A stretch of 64,000 bases of DNA from Paraburkholderia phenoliruptrix (GCF_902859825.1 NZ_CADIKB010000002.1:359479-423478), one strand, 5' to 3'; shown: positions 1 to 9,439, numbered from the stretch's first letter. The notes: generated from the letters alone by a model not told the origin. Numbers and translations: made by a program.

Positions 1-39
1 AAAACGCTGGAATTCGGAGTCGGTCAGAAGTTTCGCCAT
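1..39 (-). CDS. N-terminus of an unidentified gene (partial)
   Basis: An ATG (complement of 37-39) opens a frame that runs off the left edge of the window and encodes MAKLLTDSEFQRF. It lies 94 bp downstream of the iclR-type gene on the same strand, so it could be co-transcribed with it. Thirteen residues are too few to name a family. It may equally be a chance open frame. Confidence 0.4.
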   Translation of the reverse strand, partial: MAKLLTDSEFQRF

Positions 40-133
40 GGCTTATCGAGGAGCGCGCACGAATGACTTCACGCGGCGTCGTTTTTGAGAGGGCCGCCAT
101 TCTAAACCATCTACGGCTCGCTTCAGATCTGAC

Positions 134-922
134 TTACACCGCCTGCTCGCGAAACATCGACAATGCCTGGACCGTCTCGCGCAGCAGCGTGGTGGCGGCG
201 GCGAGCGTAGGCGCGACATATTCGTCAATACGCTTGAGATACGGGCACGTGAGCGCCGCGATTGCCTGGCCGGACGGTCCGAGAATCGGGAAAGTGACGT
301 CCGTCACGCCGAACGTCTGCTGACTGTCCTTCTGCGAATAACCCGCCGCGCGAATCCGCTCGCATACGGCCTCCAGCGCATCGCGGTCTATCGTGACCTC
401 GCCCTTGACCTTGGTGTGCTCGGCGAGCATTTGCGCGCGTTGTTCGACGGTCTGGAACGCGAGCATCACGCGGCCCGAGCCCGTGTCGATCAGACCGACC
501 CGCGAGCCGAGCCGCACCGACATGCCCCAGGTGCCGGGGCCGTCCACTTGCGCGATGACGAGCAGATTGCCGCGATCGTAGACGGCCAGGTGACACGACT
601 GTTCGGCGGCATCGGCGAAACGTTGCATCAGCGGCAAAGCTTCGGAAATGAGCCGGTTCATCGGCGGATGGCGATGCGCCAGCGCATACAGCTTCAGGCT
701 CAGCGAATAGCGGTCGCCGCCCTTCGAGCGCACCACGTACTGCCGCGCGACCAGACGCTCGAGCATCCGGTACATCTCGCTGGCGTTGCGCCCGAGCAGC
801 TTGGTGATCTCGGCGCGCGTCAGCCCTTCTTTCTGCTCCGCCAGCAGCTCGAGGATGTCGAGGCCTTTGTCCAGCGCAGGCGCGCGATAACGGTCGGCAT
901 CGTCTTTGTCTTCTGCGTCCAT
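134..922 (-). CDS. IclR-family transcriptional regulator
   Basis: A 262-residue regulator, the usual length for the family. The N-terminal winged helix (about residues 10-75) contains the typical LDKGLDILELLAEQKEGLT and MLERLVARQYV segments. The C-terminal IclR effector-binding domain has the LGSRVGLIDTGSGRVMLAF and YSQKDSQQ segments. The frame is open up to 1039, but the ATG at 922 starts just before the conserved helix, so I chose it; the extra 39 residues upstream look non-coding. The gene is divergent from the sugar-acid operon starting at 1135. The natural inference is that it controls that operon in response to the sugar or a pathway intermediate. The effector is unknown. Confidence 0.9.
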   Translation of the reverse strand: MDAEDKDDADRYRAPALDKGLDILELLAEQKEGLTRAEITKLLGRNASEMYRMLERLVARQYVVRSKGGDRYSLSLKLYALAHRHPPMNRLISEALPLMQRFADAAEQSCHLAVYDRGNLLVIAQVDGPGTWGMSVRLGSRVGLIDTGSGRVMLAFQTVEQRAQMLAEHTKVKGEVTIDRDALEAVCERIRAAGYSQKDSQQTFGVTDVTFPILGPSGQAIAALTCPYLKRIDEYVAPTLAAATTLLRETVQALSMFREQAV

Positions 923-1042
923 CGTGGGCGGATTCCGTGGGCTGTTCTCGGTAGCTGGGGCTTGAGTGTAAGTGCGGCGCGTGTTTCCGTGCACCCCGAG
1001 GCGTCCAGGGAAAACACGGACGCTTGGTGCAGTGCACATTCC

Positions 1043-1080
1043 TTGACTTCAAAAAATCCGCATATGAATAATACGTTCAT
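1043..1080 (+). promoter_or_regulatory. Candidate promoter and IclR operator of the sugar-acid operon
   Basis: TTGACT (1043-1048) is followed after 18 bp by AATAAT (1067-1072), a plausible sigma-70 promoter reading into the operon. The -10 box sits inside an inverted repeat ATGAA-N7-TTCAT (1064-1068 and 1076-1080). A regulator bound there would block polymerase. This is seen in the sequence only. Binding by the adjacent IclR protein is inferred from the divergent arrangement. Confidence 0.45.
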
Positions 1081-1134
1081 TGATGAATAAGCGCGCGCCC
1101 CGGCCGTTAGTCAACGGCCTGACGGAGAACTGAT

Positions 1135-1461
1135 TTGACGAGCCGTCCAACGGAAACCGATCCGCGACTGATTCTGCTCAGCCCGGATGACAACTGCCTG
1201 ATCGCGGCGGCGCGGCTCGACGCCGGCACGCAACTCATGATCGAAGGCGAGCGCGTCACGCTCGCGCGAACCATCGACCTCGGGCACAAGGTGGCGCGCC
1301 GCGGCCTCGCAAAAGACGACAAGGTGCTGCGCTACGGCGCCGTGATCGGTCACGTGACCGAGGCCGTGCAGCGCGGCGAACATCTGCATACGCACAACCT
1401 CGAAAGCGATTACCTGCCGACTTACACGCACGACGCGGGTCATCAATTCGTACATCACTGA
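1135..1461 (+). CDS. UxaA-family dehydratase, small SAF-domain subunit
   Basis: A 108-residue protein consisting of the SAF domain found at the N-terminus of altronate/galactarate dehydratases (LLSPDDNCLIAAARLDAG, GHKVARRGLAK, YGAVIGHVT, HTHNL). In many bacteria this domain is fused to the catalytic part; here the two are separate genes 42 bp apart. The start is TTG at 1135, preceded by GGAG with a 7-base gap; no ATG or GTG lies at a suitable place. Biochemical work on the D-altronate dehydratase family shows members acting on L-fuconate, D-arabinonate or L-galactonate. The neighbours here favour L-fuconate or a similar aldonate. Confidence 0.85.
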   Translation: MTSRPTETDPRLILLSPDDNCLIAAARLDAGTQLMIEGERVTLARTIDLGHKVARRGLAKDDKVLRYGAVIGHVTEAVQRGEHLHTHNLESDYLPTYTHDAGHQFVHH

Positions 1462-1503
1462 TTCGCGCATAACGACGCGGCCTCGCGTCGCGCGGGAACG
1501 ATC

Positions 1504-2817
1504 ATGACCGACATAACCGTAGTAAGCGCCCTGACGCAACCGCCGATGCTGCAAGGCTACCTTCGCAGCGACGGCCGCAAGGGCATCCGCAATGTCGTCG
1601 CGGTGGCGTATCTCGTCGAGTGCGCGCATCACGTGGCGCGCGAAATTGTTACGCAGTTTCGCGCGCCGCCCGACGCGTTCGAGGACGCCATCGCGGCGCA
1701 TGAGCCGCCCGTCCATCTGATCGGCTTTCCGGGCTGCTATCCGAACGGATACGCGGAGAAAATGCTCGAGCGGCTCACCACGCATCCGAACGTTGGCGCG
1801 GTGCTGTTCGTTTCGCTCGGATGCGAGAGCATGAACAAGCACTATCTCGTGGATGTGGTGCGCGCGAGCGGCCGCCCCGTCGAGCTGCTGACCATCCAGG
1901 AAAAGGGCGGCACGCGCAGCACGATTCAGTACGGCGTCGACTGGGTGCGCGGCGCGCGCGAGCAACTCGCCGCGCAAAAGAAGGTGCCAATGGCGTTGAG
2001 CGAACTGGTGGTCGGCACCATTTGCGGCGGCTCCGACGGCACGAGCGGCATTACCGCGAATCCTGCCGTGGGCCGCGCGTTCGATCAGCTGATCGACGCG
2101 GGCGCGACCTGCCTCTTCGAAGAAACGGGCGAGCTGGTGGGCTGCGAGTTCCATATGAAGACGCGCGCGGCACGGCCGGAGCTCGGCGACGCGATCGTCG
2201 AGTGCGTCGCAAAGGCGGCGCGCTATTACTCGATTCTCGGCCACGGCAGCTTCGCGGTCGGCAACGCGGACGGCGGCCTCACCACGCAGGAAGAAAAATC
2301 GCTCGGCGCGTATGCAAAAAGCGGCGCGTCGCCGATTGCGGGCATCGTCAAACCCGGCGATATTCCGCCGACCGGCGGTCTGTATCTGCTCGACGTCGTG
2401 CCCGACGGCGAGCCGCGTTTCGGCTTTCCCAACATTAGCGACAATGCGGAAATCGGCGAGTTGATTGCTTGCGGCGCGCATGTGATTCTGTTCACGACGG
2501 GGCGCGGTTCGGTGGTCGGTTCGGCGATCTCGCCTGTCATCAAGGTGTGCGCGAACCCCGCTACGTATCGCAATCTGTCGGGCGACATGGATGTCGACGC
2601 CGGCCGCATTCTGGAAGGACGCGGCACGCTCGACGAAGTGGGCCGCGAGGTGTTCGAGCAGACGGTGGCCGTGTCGCGAGGCGCGGCGTCGAAATCGGAA
2701 ATGCTCGGGCATCAGGAGTTCATTCTCACGTACAAGACGTTCGAGCCGGTCGGGCCCGCGTGCCTGCCCTCGAGCGCGGCCGTGCGTCCGCGCGTGGTGC
2801 CGCTCGAGCAGCACTGA
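1504..2817 (+). CDS. UxaA-family aldonate dehydratase, catalytic subunit
   Basis: A 437-residue protein matching the large domain of the UxaA/GarD dehydratase family (LIGFPGCYPNGYAEKML, SLGCESMN, QEKGGTRSTI, TICGGSDGTSGITANPAVG, FTTGRGSVVGSAISPVIKVC). These enzymes dehydrate aldonates to 2-keto-3-deoxy acids and usually need a divalent metal; conserved Cys, Glu and His residues lie in the segments listed. It would work with the SAF subunit encoded just upstream. In this operon it would convert the aldonate released by the lactonase into a 2-keto-3-deoxy acid, probably 2-keto-3-deoxy-L-fuconate. Family assignment is firm; the exact substrate is inferred from context. Confidence 0.88.
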   Translation: MTDITVVSALTQPPMLQGYLRSDGRKGIRNVVAVAYLVECAHHVAREIVTQFRAPPDAFEDAIAAHEPPVHLIGFPGCYPNGYAEKMLERLTTHPNVGAVLFVSLGCESMNKHYLVDVVRASGRPVELLTIQEKGGTRSTIQYGVDWVRGAREQLAAQKKVPMALSELVVGTICGGSDGTSGITANPAVGRAFDQLIDAGATCLFEETGELVGCEFHMKTRAARPELGDAIVECVAKAARYYSILGHGSFAVGNADGGLTTQEEKSLGAYAKSGASPIAGIVKPGDIPPTGGLYLLDVVPDGEPRFGFPNISDNAEIGELIACGAHVILFTTGRGSVVGSAISPVIKVCANPATYRNLSGDMDVDAGRILEGRGTLDEVGREVFEQTVAVSRGAASKSEMLGHQEFILTYKTFEPVGPACLPSSAAVRPRVVPLEQH

Positions 2818-2868
2818 GCGTGGGCGCACACTGTGATAAAAAGGACCTTCTAATTGGAGACGTGGCAA

Positions 2869-3909
2869 ATGACCGCAACGAACGGTTCGAAAGTCCGGCA
2901 GCGGCGCCGTGTAGGCCGCGGCGCATTGAACGTGACAGGGTTAAGCCTCGGCACCGCGCCGCTGGGCGGCCTCTATCGCGATCTGTCGGACGAAGAGGCG
3001 AATGCGACCGTCGCCGCCGCGTGGGACGCCGGCGTGCGCTACTTCGACACCGCGCCGCATTACGGCAACACGAAGGCGGAGCATCGGCTCGGCAACGCGT
3101 TGCGCCACTATCCGCGCGGCGAATATGTGCTGTCGACCAAAGTGGGCCGCCGCTTCGTGCCGCGCACCACGCCTTACGAGGGCAAGGAAGGCTGGCAGAA
3201 TCCGCTGCCCTTCGAAGCGATTTACGACTACACGCACGACGGCATTCTCCGTTCGTTCGAAGACAGCCAGCAGCGGCTCGGCATTATCGACATCGACATT
3301 CTGCTGGTGCACGACATTGGCCGCGTCACGCACGGCGAGGACAACCCTCACTACTGGCGGCAACTGACTGAAGGCGGCGGTTTCCGCGCGCTCGACGAAC
3401 TGCGCTCGGCCGGCGCGGTGAAGGCGGTCGGACTGGGCGTCAATGAAGGCGCCGTGATATTGGACGCGATGGCCGAGTTCGATATCGATTGCGCGTTGCT
3501 CGCGGGCCGTTATACGCTCCTCGAACAGACGACCCTCGACGACCTCTTGCCGGCATGCGAACAGCGCGGCGTCAGCATTCTGTTGGGCGGCGCGTTCAAC
3601 TCGGGCATTCTGGCGCGCGGCGTCGGGGGCGATCTGAAATTCAACTACGGCGAGGCGCCGCGCGAAGTGATCGAGCGCGTTGCGCGGCTGGAAGCGGTGT
3701 GTCGCGACCACGGCGTGCCGCTCGCCGCCGCGGCCTTGCAGTTTCCGTATGCGCATCCGGCGGTCGCCACCGTGCTGACCGGCGCGCGCAGTGCCGACGA
3801 ATTGCGCGAGAACGCGGCGTCGTTCGAGTTGCCCATCCCCGCGGCCTTGTGGTCCGCGCTGCGCGAGGAGGGCCTGCTCGACGCCCGCGCGCCCGCGCCA
3901 GAGGACTGA
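2869..3909 (+). CDS. Aldo/keto reductase, probable L-fucose (aldose 1-) dehydrogenase
   Basis: A 346-residue aldo/keto reductase of the aldose 1-dehydrogenase/pyridoxal 4-dehydrogenase group. The catalytic tetrad is visible: Asp and Tyr in FDTAPHYG, Lys in STKVG and His in LLVHDIG. The C-terminal LTGARSADEL segment binds NAD(P). A TTG at 2854 is in frame, but the ATG at 2869 has GGAGA 8 bases upstream, so I prefer it. Such enzymes oxidise the C1 hydroxyl of L-fucose or similar sugars to a lactone. The next gene, 7 bp downstream, is a lactonase, which supports that role. Sugar specificity is inferred. Confidence 0.85.
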   Translation: MTATNGSKVRQRRRVGRGALNVTGLSLGTAPLGGLYRDLSDEEANATVAAAWDAGVRYFDTAPHYGNTKAEHRLGNALRHYPRGEYVLSTKVGRRFVPRTTPYEGKEGWQNPLPFEAIYDYTHDGILRSFEDSQQRLGIIDIDILLVHDIGRVTHGEDNPHYWRQLTEGGGFRALDELRSAGAVKAVGLGVNEGAVILDAMAEFDIDCALLAGRYTLLEQTTLDDLLPACEQRGVSILLGGAFNSGILARGVGGDLKFNYGEAPREVIERVARLEAVCRDHGVPLAAAALQFPYAHPAVATVLTGARSADELRENAASFELPIPAALWSALREEGLLDARAPAPED

Positions 3910-3916
3910 TCTGACG

Positions 3917-4747
3917 ATGCATATCGATGCCCACCAGCACTACTGGGACCCCGCCCGCGGCGATTACGAGTGGCTCACGCCGGAACTCAAGATTCTGTAT
4001 CGGCCGTTCGGCCCGGCGGATCTCACGCCGTTGCGGGAAAGAGCGGGCATCGGCAAGACGGTGGTCGTGCAGGCGGCGCCGACCATCGACGAAACGCGCT
4101 ATCTGCTGGACATTGCGCGCGATGAGCGGTCCATTGCGGGGGTGGTCGGCTGGGTACCGCTCCTGCTGCCCACCGCGCCCGCATTGATCGGCGCGCTCGC
4201 CGAGGAGCCGAAGTTCAAGGGAGTGCGGCCCATGCTGCAAGACCTGCCCGACGATACCTGGATCGCCAATCCCGATCTCGCGCCGGCCGTCGAGGCGCTC
4301 GTCGCGCACGACCTCGCTTTCGACGCGCTGATCTACGCGCGGCACGTCGACCATGTGGAAACGTTCGCGCGGCGCTTTCCGGCGCTGCGCATCGTGGTCG
4401 ATCACGGCGCGAAGCCGCCCATCCGCTACGGTCAGGCCGGCTGGCAAACCTGGGCCGATGCAATCGCCCGGCTTGCGGCGCTGCCCAACCTGCAATGCAA
4501 GCTCTCCGGCCTTGCGACGGAAGCCTCGCCGGGCTGGACCGAGGACACGCTGCGGCCCTACGTCGAGCATCTGCTCGCCACGTTCGGTCCGGCGCGCCTC
4601 ATGTGGGGCAGCGACTGGCCCGTGCTCGAACTCAATGGCGATTATCTGCTGTGGCACTCGGTGGCGAACACGCTGCTTGCTTCGCTTTCCGAAAGCGAGC
4701 GCGAAGCGGTTTTTGGCGGCAACGCCGCCGCGTTTTATCGACTGTGA
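3917..4747 (+). CDS. Amidohydrolase-family sugar lactonase (L-fuconolactonase type)
   Basis: A 276-residue protein of the COG3618 branch of the amidohydrolase superfamily. It has the N-terminal HxH metal motif (IDAHQHYWD), VVDHGAKPP in the barrel and the C-terminal LMWGSDWPVLEL with the catalytic Asp. COG3618 members include L-fucono-1,5-lactonase and L-rhamnono-lactonase. The start is the ATG at 3917, 7 bp after the reductase stop, although the frame stays open upstream inside that gene. It would hydrolyse the lactone made by the aldo/keto reductase to the aldonate used by the UxaA-type dehydratase. Confidence 0.87.
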   Translation: MHIDAHQHYWDPARGDYEWLTPELKILYRPFGPADLTPLRERAGIGKTVVVQAAPTIDETRYLLDIARDERSIAGVVGWVPLLLPTAPALIGALAEEPKFKGVRPMLQDLPDDTWIANPDLAPAVEALVAHDLAFDALIYARHVDHVETFARRFPALRIVVDHGAKPPIRYGQAGWQTWADAIARLAALPNLQCKLSGLATEASPGWTEDTLRPYVEHLLATFGPARLMWGSDWPVLELNGDYLLWHSVANTLLASLSESEREAVFGGNAAAFYRL

Positions 4748-4803
4748 CGTAACGAAGACAAACACAACCAGGACAGGTTAAGCCCATTCAACTGGAGCCG
4801 TAG

Positions 4804-5547
4804 ATGACGCAAAGACTGGCCGGGAAGACAGCATTGATTACCGCGGCGGGGCAAGGCATCGGCCTCGCGACCGCCGAAGCATTCGCACGCGAGGGCGCGC
4901 GCGTGATCGCCACCGACATTCGCATCGACGGGCTCGCCGGCAAGCCGGTCGAGGCGCGCAAGCTGGATGTACTGGACGGCGATGCGATCAAGGCGCTGGC
5001 CGCCGAACTCGGCCCCATCGACGTGCTGTTCAACTGCGCGGGCTTCGTGCATGCGGGCTCGATCCTCGAATGCAGCGAAGAGGATTGGGATTTTGCGTTC
5101 GACCTCAACGCGAAGGCGATGTACCGGATGATCCGCGCGTTCCTGCCCGGCATGCTGGAGCGCGGCGGCGGGTCGATCATCAATATGTCGTCGGCGGCGT
5201 CGAGCGTGAAGGGCGTGCCGAACCGCTTTGCCTACAGCGCGTCGAAGGCGGCGGTGATCGGGCTGACCAAGTCGGTCGCCGCGGACTTCATCACGCGTGG
5301 TATACGTTGTAATGCAATCTGCCCCGGCACGGTGTCGTCGCCGTCGCTCGAACAGCGGATCGCCGCGCAGGCCGCGGCGCAAGGCGCGACGCTCGAAGCC
5401 GTGCAGGCCGCATTTGTCGCGCGCCAGCCGATGGGCCGTATCGGCAAGCCGGAGGAGATTGCCGCGCTCGCGCTGTATCTCGCGTCGGACGAGTCGTCGT
5501 TCACAACGGGGCACGCGCATGTGATCGACGGCGGCTGGTCGAACTGA
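4804..5547 (+). CDS. SDR, probable 2-keto-3-deoxy-L-fuconate dehydrogenase
   Basis: A 247-residue classical short-chain dehydrogenase. The Rossmann cofactor motif is AAGQGIG near the N-terminus, followed by the structural CAG motif, the catalytic Ser in IINMSSAAS and the YSASK catalytic Tyr/Lys pair. The C-terminus ends in GHAHVIDGGWSN, typical of the group. GGAG lies 6 bases before the ATG. In the non-phosphorylating L-fucose pathway an SDR oxidises 2-keto-3-deoxy-L-fuconate at C4, giving the 2,4-diketo acid cleaved by the next enzyme. The family is certain and the substrate is inferred from the operon. Confidence 0.88.
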   Translation: MTQRLAGKTALITAAGQGIGLATAEAFAREGARVIATDIRIDGLAGKPVEARKLDVLDGDAIKALAAELGPIDVLFNCAGFVHAGSILECSEEDWDFAFDLNAKAMYRMIRAFLPGMLERGGGSIINMSSAASSVKGVPNRFAYSASKAAVIGLTKSVAADFITRGIRCNAICPGTVSSPSLEQRIAAQAAAQGATLEAVQAAFVARQPMGRIGKPEEIAALALYLASDESSFTTGHAHVIDGGWSN

Positions 5548-5631
5548 GCATGCACTGAGAACGCGCCCGCATGAGCCGGCGCCGCTTGACGAACCCACCG
5601 AACACCACTGAAACCAGAGGAAAGTGCAACG

Positions 5632-6480
5632 ATGAAACTGCTTCGTTACGGGCCGAAAGGCCAGGAAAAGCCGGGCTTGCTCGACGCGCAAGGCAAGATT
5701 CGCGATCTGTCCGGCGTGGTCGCCGACATCGACGGCGCGGCGCTGAGCGACGCGGCGCTCGCGAAACTGCGCGCGCTCGACCCGGCGAGCCTGCCGGTCG
5801 TGGAAGGCAACCCGCGCATCGGTCCGTGCGTCGGCAAGATCGGCAAGTTCATCTGCATCGGCTTGAATTACGCGGATCACGCGGCAGAATCGAATCTGCC
5901 CGTGCCCGCCGAACCGGTGATCTTTAACAAGTGGACGAGCGCGATTTCCGGTCCGAACGACGACGTGGAAATTCCGCGCGGCTCGAAGAAGACCGATTGG
6001 GAAGTCGAACTCGGCGTGGTGATCGGCAAGCCGGCCAAGTACATCGACGAGGCGAATGCGCTTGACTATGTCGCCGGCTATTGCGTGATCAACGACGTGT
6101 CGGAACGCGAATGGCAGATCGAGCGCGGCGGCCAGTGGGACAAGGGCAAGGGCTTCGACACCTTCGGCCCGATCGGCCCGTGGATGGTTACGCGCGACGA
6201 AGTCGCCGATCCGCAGAACCTCAGCCTGTGGCTCGAAGTGGACGGTCACCGCTATCAGAACGGCAACACGAAGACGATGGTGTTCGGCGTCGCCAAGCTG
6301 GTTTCGTATGTGTCGCAGTGCATGAGCCTGCAACCGGGCGACGTCATTTCCACCGGCACGCCGCCGGGCGTCGGCATGGGCGTGAAGCCGGATCCGGTTT
6401 ATCTGAAGCCGGGCCAGACCATCCGTCTCGGCATCGAAGGTCTCGGCGAGCAAACGCAGAAGACCTACGCGGCGGAATAA
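5632..6480 (+). CDS. FAH-family hydrolase, probable 2,4-diketo-3-deoxy-L-fuconate hydrolase
   Basis: A 282-residue fumarylacetoacetate hydrolase-family protein. It has IGLNYADHAAE, the metal ligands in EVELGVVIG and INDVSERE, and the STGTPPGVG loop. Homologues in L-fucose and L-rhamnose oxidation cleave a 2,4-diketo-3-deoxy acid into pyruvate and L-lactate. It is the last gene of the operon (84 bp after the SDR) and completes the five-reaction route reductase, lactonase, dehydratase, SDR, hydrolase. No transporter or lactaldehyde gene is present in the visible cluster. Confidence 0.88.
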   Translation: MKLLRYGPKGQEKPGLLDAQGKIRDLSGVVADIDGAALSDAALAKLRALDPASLPVVEGNPRIGPCVGKIGKFICIGLNYADHAAESNLPVPAEPVIFNKWTSAISGPNDDVEIPRGSKKTDWEVELGVVIGKPAKYIDEANALDYVAGYCVINDVSEREWQIERGGQWDKGKGFDTFGPIGPWMVTRDEVADPQNLSLWLEVDGHRYQNGNTKTMVFGVAKLVSYVSQCMSLQPGDVISTGTPPGVGMGVKPDPVYLKPGQTIRLGIEGLGEQTQKTYAAE

Positions 6481-6526
6481 GCCGTCCCGGAGCGGCGTCT
6501 GCAGTTGGAGCCGCGGTTCCTGGCGT

Positions 6527-6961
6527 TCAGCTCGCCGGTTCGTGGTCGCCGTTCTCGCCGATCCGGTTGACCGTGCCTTGCGCGACCGCGACGAGTTTCT
6601 CGCGGTTGCCGTCCATCACGAAAATGTTGCATTGGCAGGTCGCCTGATGGCGGCCTGCATACACCACTTCCGCCCGCGCGATCAGCGTGCCGTTCACGGC
6701 CGGCCGCAGATAGTTGATCTTGTATTCCCCCGTTACGACCTTCGGCCCGAGCGAGAGCGCACCGGCAAAGGTCAGCGCGTTGTCGGCGAGATAGCTGATC
6801 ACGCCGCCATGCACGAAGCCATGCTGCTGCCGCAGCTCGTCGCGAATCGGCAGGCTGAGTGCGATTTCGCCCGTGCCGGTGTACATCAGCTCGGCGCCTA
6901 GCAGCATGCTGAACGGCTGGGCATGCAATGCGCCGCGCGCCCGGTCGAGTAGGTCAGTCAT
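6527..6961 (-). CDS. PaaI-type hotdog-fold thioesterase
   Basis: A 144-residue single-hotdog protein. It contains the family motif with the helical HGG segment (QQHGFVHGGVISYLADNA), followed by VVTGEYKINYLRP and GRHQATCQCNIFVMDG. These match PaaI/YdiI-like acyl-CoA thioesterases, which hydrolyse acyl- or aryl-acyl-CoA in the cytoplasm. The start is the ATG at 6961, with GAGG 7 bases upstream; an upstream in-frame ATG gives an 11-residue extension with no support. It is convergent with the sugar-acid operon and seems unrelated to it. Confidence 0.85.
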   Translation of the reverse strand: MTDLLDRARGALHAQPFSMLLGAELMYTGTGEIALSLPIRDELRQQHGFVHGGVISYLADNALTFAGALSLGPKVVTGEYKINYLRPAVNGTLIARAEVVYAGRHQATCQCNIFVMDGNREKLVAVAQGTVNRIGENGDHEPAS

Positions 6962-7252
6962 TGTGATTCCTTCGAGGAAGGCCCGCGGTGGCATCGCGCA
7001 CGAGGGTGCGCTCGTCGGTCCCTACCCACTCTAGGAAGCGCCGACGCACGCCGTCAAGGTGAATCGGAAATATCTGCACGGCATTGTTGCGCGGAATAGC
7101 GACAATTCGGGCGCTGACCCACGTCAATGCGACGCAAATGCGAGGTAAGCGCGGCGTAGGACGATCCTTGACGGATTTGACCTTCAGCAAGCCCGCATGC
7201 TGCCGTAAACCCTGACGTAGTTCCCGTTATTCTTTGCCTTCAGGTGTTCACG

Positions 7253-8875
7253 ATGTTCAGCAAGATCAAGGTCGCGTCCGGCCTATTGTGTGTCCTGGCC
7301 GCGTTCTGCGTTTTCCAGCTTGTCACGGTTGGTTTGGGTTTCTGGTCATTGACGCGCACCCACGACGACGTCGGCGACCTGTCGAATATCGCGCTCAGGC
7401 AAGTGAACGCCGTCAATGAGACAACGCAGCATTTGATGGACGCGCGCATCAACCTGTCGCGCGCCGGTACGCGGATGGTGCGCGGCGGCGCCGAGCCGAC
7501 GGACATCGTCCAGCACGCCCGCGAGCAGCTTTCGGCGGCAGAGCAGTCGTTCAACGCCTTCGCGAGCGCGCCCAAGACGAGCGACGAAAACAGCGCCCGC
7601 GCGGCAGCGCTGGCCGAGCGCTACAAGAAGCTGCACGGCGCGCTCACCGAGCTCGCGCAGTTTCTCGACGGGAACAATATCCAGGCCTTTCTCGATCAGC
7701 CGACCCAGTCGTTCCAGGACGCCTATCTGACCGAGCTGCACAACTTCACGCAGTTCGGCAACGCGGCGAGCCGGGCGTCGCTGGATTCGATCGACACACG
7801 GATGGCGGCTTTCCGCGTCGTCAGCATTGTGATTCTGCTGGCGCTGGTTGGCGGCACGTTTGCCGTTCATCTTGCGCTGCGCCGCGGCGTGGTCGCGCCG
7901 CTGGAAGAGGCCGGCCGCCACTTCGAACGCATCGCGCAGGGGCGCCTGGATCAGCCGATCGCCGCGCGCGGTACCAACGAAATCGGCAGGCTGTTCTCGG
8001 GCTTGGCCAGAATGCAGGCCAGCGTCGCGCGCACGGTGCAGACGGTGCGCGAATCCGCTGACTCGATTCACCTTGGCGCCAATGAAATCGCGACCGGCAA
8101 CGCCGATTTGTCCGCACGTACTGAGAATCAGGCGGCATCGCTCGAAGAAACGGCGTCGAGCATGGAGGAACTCACCGCCACGGTGCGTCAGAATGCCGAC
8201 CATGCGCGTGAGGCGAATGCGCTCGCGGAGACTGCGCTGGAAGCGACGGCCCGCGGCAGCGAAGTCGTGGACAAGGTCGTCGACAAGATGCGCGGCATCG
8301 CGCAAAGCTCCGACAAGATCGCCGAAATCATTTCGGTGATCGACGGCATCGCGTTTCAGACCAACATCCTCGCGCTGAATGCGGCGGTCGAGGCGGCGCG
8401 CGCCGGCGAGCAGGGCCGCGGTTTCGCGGTCGTGGCCGGCGAGGTGCGCGGTCTCGCGCAGCGCAGCGCGCAATCGGCGAAGGAAATCAAGACGCTGATC
8501 AGCGAGTCGGTGGCCGAGATTCAGGGCGGTTCCGCGCTCGTCGAGCACGCCGGGGAGGCGATGAGCAACGTGTCCGCCTCGATTTCGCGCGTCACGCAGA
8601 TGATGGCGGAGATCAGCGCGTCGTCGCTCGAGCAGAGCACGGGCATCGAGCAGGTCAACCAGGCCGTGGTTCAGATGGACGGGATGACGCAGCAGAACGC
8701 GGCACTCGTCGAAGAAGCGGCAGCAGCGGCGGCTTCTCTGCATCAACAGACGCAGCAGTTGAAGGAGGCGGTGTCCGTCTTCGAAATTTCGGAATCTGTG
8801 TTGCGCACACAACAGATGGGCGAAACTCTGCCTAAATCGGCGCAATTTGCGTTGTCGCGGATGCGCGCAATTTAA
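7253..8875 (+). CDS. Methyl-accepting chemotaxis protein (four-helix-bundle type)
   Basis: A 540-residue chemoreceptor. It has a short N-terminal tail, TM1 (about 9-31), a helical periplasmic ligand domain of the Tar type, TM2 (about 190-210), a HAMP domain, and the cytoplasmic coiled coil with the invariant hairpin tip ([20 protein letters not shown], then [12 protein letters not shown]). No C-terminal CheR-binding NWETF-type pentapeptide is present; the end is ALSRMRAI. I start at the ATG at 7253, with AGGTG 6 bases upstream; a GTG at 7244 is an alternative. The ligand cannot be deduced. It stands alone, followed by a strong terminator. Confidence 0.93.
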   Translation: MFSKIKVASGLLCVLAAFCVFQLVTVGLGFWSLTRTHDDVGDLSNIALRQVNAVNETTQHLMDARINLSRAGTRMVRGGAEPTDIVQHAREQLSAAEQSFNAFASAPKTSDENSARAAALAERYKKLHGALTELAQFLDGNNIQAFLDQPTQSFQDAYLTELHNFTQFGNAASRASLDSIDTRMAAFRVVSIVILLALVGGTFAVHLALRRGVVAPLEEAGRHFERIAQGRLDQPIAARGTNEIGRLFSGLARMQASVARTVQTVRESADSIHLGANEIATGNADLSARTENQAASLEETASSMEELTATVRQNADHAREANALAETALEATARGSEVVDKVVDKMRGIAQSSDKIAEIISVIDGIAFQTNILALNAAVEAARAGEQGRGFAVVAGEVRGLAQRSAQSAKEIKTLISESVAEIQGGSALVEHAGEAMSNVSASISRVTQMMAEISASSLEQSTGIEQVNQAVVQMDGMTQQNAALVEEAAAAAASLHQQTQQLKEAVSVFEISESVLRTQQMGETLPKSAQFALSRMRAI

Positions 8876-8911
8876 ATGGTCTGAGCTTAAAAATCAGGCA
8901 GTCGAAAAAAG

Positions 8912-8940
8912 AAAATGGCCCGCAAAAGCGGGCCATTTTT
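8912..8940. terminator. Bidirectional rho-independent terminator
   Basis: The inverted repeat AAAATGGCCCGC, loop AAAA, GCGGGCCATTTTT has a 12-bp stem with A and T tracts on both flanks. It sits between the converging chemoreceptor and cold-shock genes and can serve both. Confidence 0.9.
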
Positions 8941-8996
8941 GTATTCGACGCGAGCGCTTAAGCGCGCGTCAGCCTACCTGAGCGTACCGTGGGTAC

Positions 8997-9200
8997 TTAG
9001 GCCGGCGTGATGTTCGCAGCTTGCTTGCCCTTCGGGCCTTGCTTCACTTCGAACGACACCTTCTGGTTTTCCTGCAGGGACTTGAAGCCGCTGCCTTGAA
9101 CTTCCGAAAAGTGCGCGAACAGGTCTTCGCCGCCGTCGTCCGGCGTGATGAAGCCAAAGCCCTTTGCATCGTTAAACCACTTCACAGTACCTGTTGCCAT
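8997..9200 (-). CDS. cspA: CspA-family cold-shock protein
   Basis: A 67-residue single cold-shock domain. RNP1 (KGFGFITP) and RNP2 (DLFAHFSEV) are both present, together with the N-terminal [11 protein letters not shown] and the C-terminal [10 protein letters not shown]. It binds single-stranded RNA/DNA as an RNA chaperone. The next gene upstream ends 240 bp away, leaving room for the long structured leader often seen on csp transcripts. Which csp paralogue this is cannot be decided from one window. Confidence 0.95.
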   Translation of the reverse strand: MATGTVKWFNDAKGFGFITPDDGGEDLFAHFSEVQGSGFKSLQENQKVSFEVKQGPKGKQAANITPA

Positions 9201-9439
9201 TTTTGATCCAGTAAATATGTTGTGTATTGCATTCGCGACCGCTATTTCTCAACGCGAGATCGAGCGCGAAGTACGAGTTGTATCACGTCTTTATGACAGA
9301 CGCCAATCAACCTGTATTCGGGTATTCCCCGGCTTTGGTCTTTTTCAGCCCCGCGAGCATCCAAAAAAGACAAACGGAGACCAGGGTTTACCATGGCGCA
9401 GCATTTTTCGTCTGGCTTCAGCGCAGGCGTGCTGAGGCG

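Noticed and set aside
1021..1050. AGGGAAAAC at about 1007-1015 as a third copy of the twin box near 12.7 kb
   Set aside because: Only one arm matches; the CCCT half is missing.
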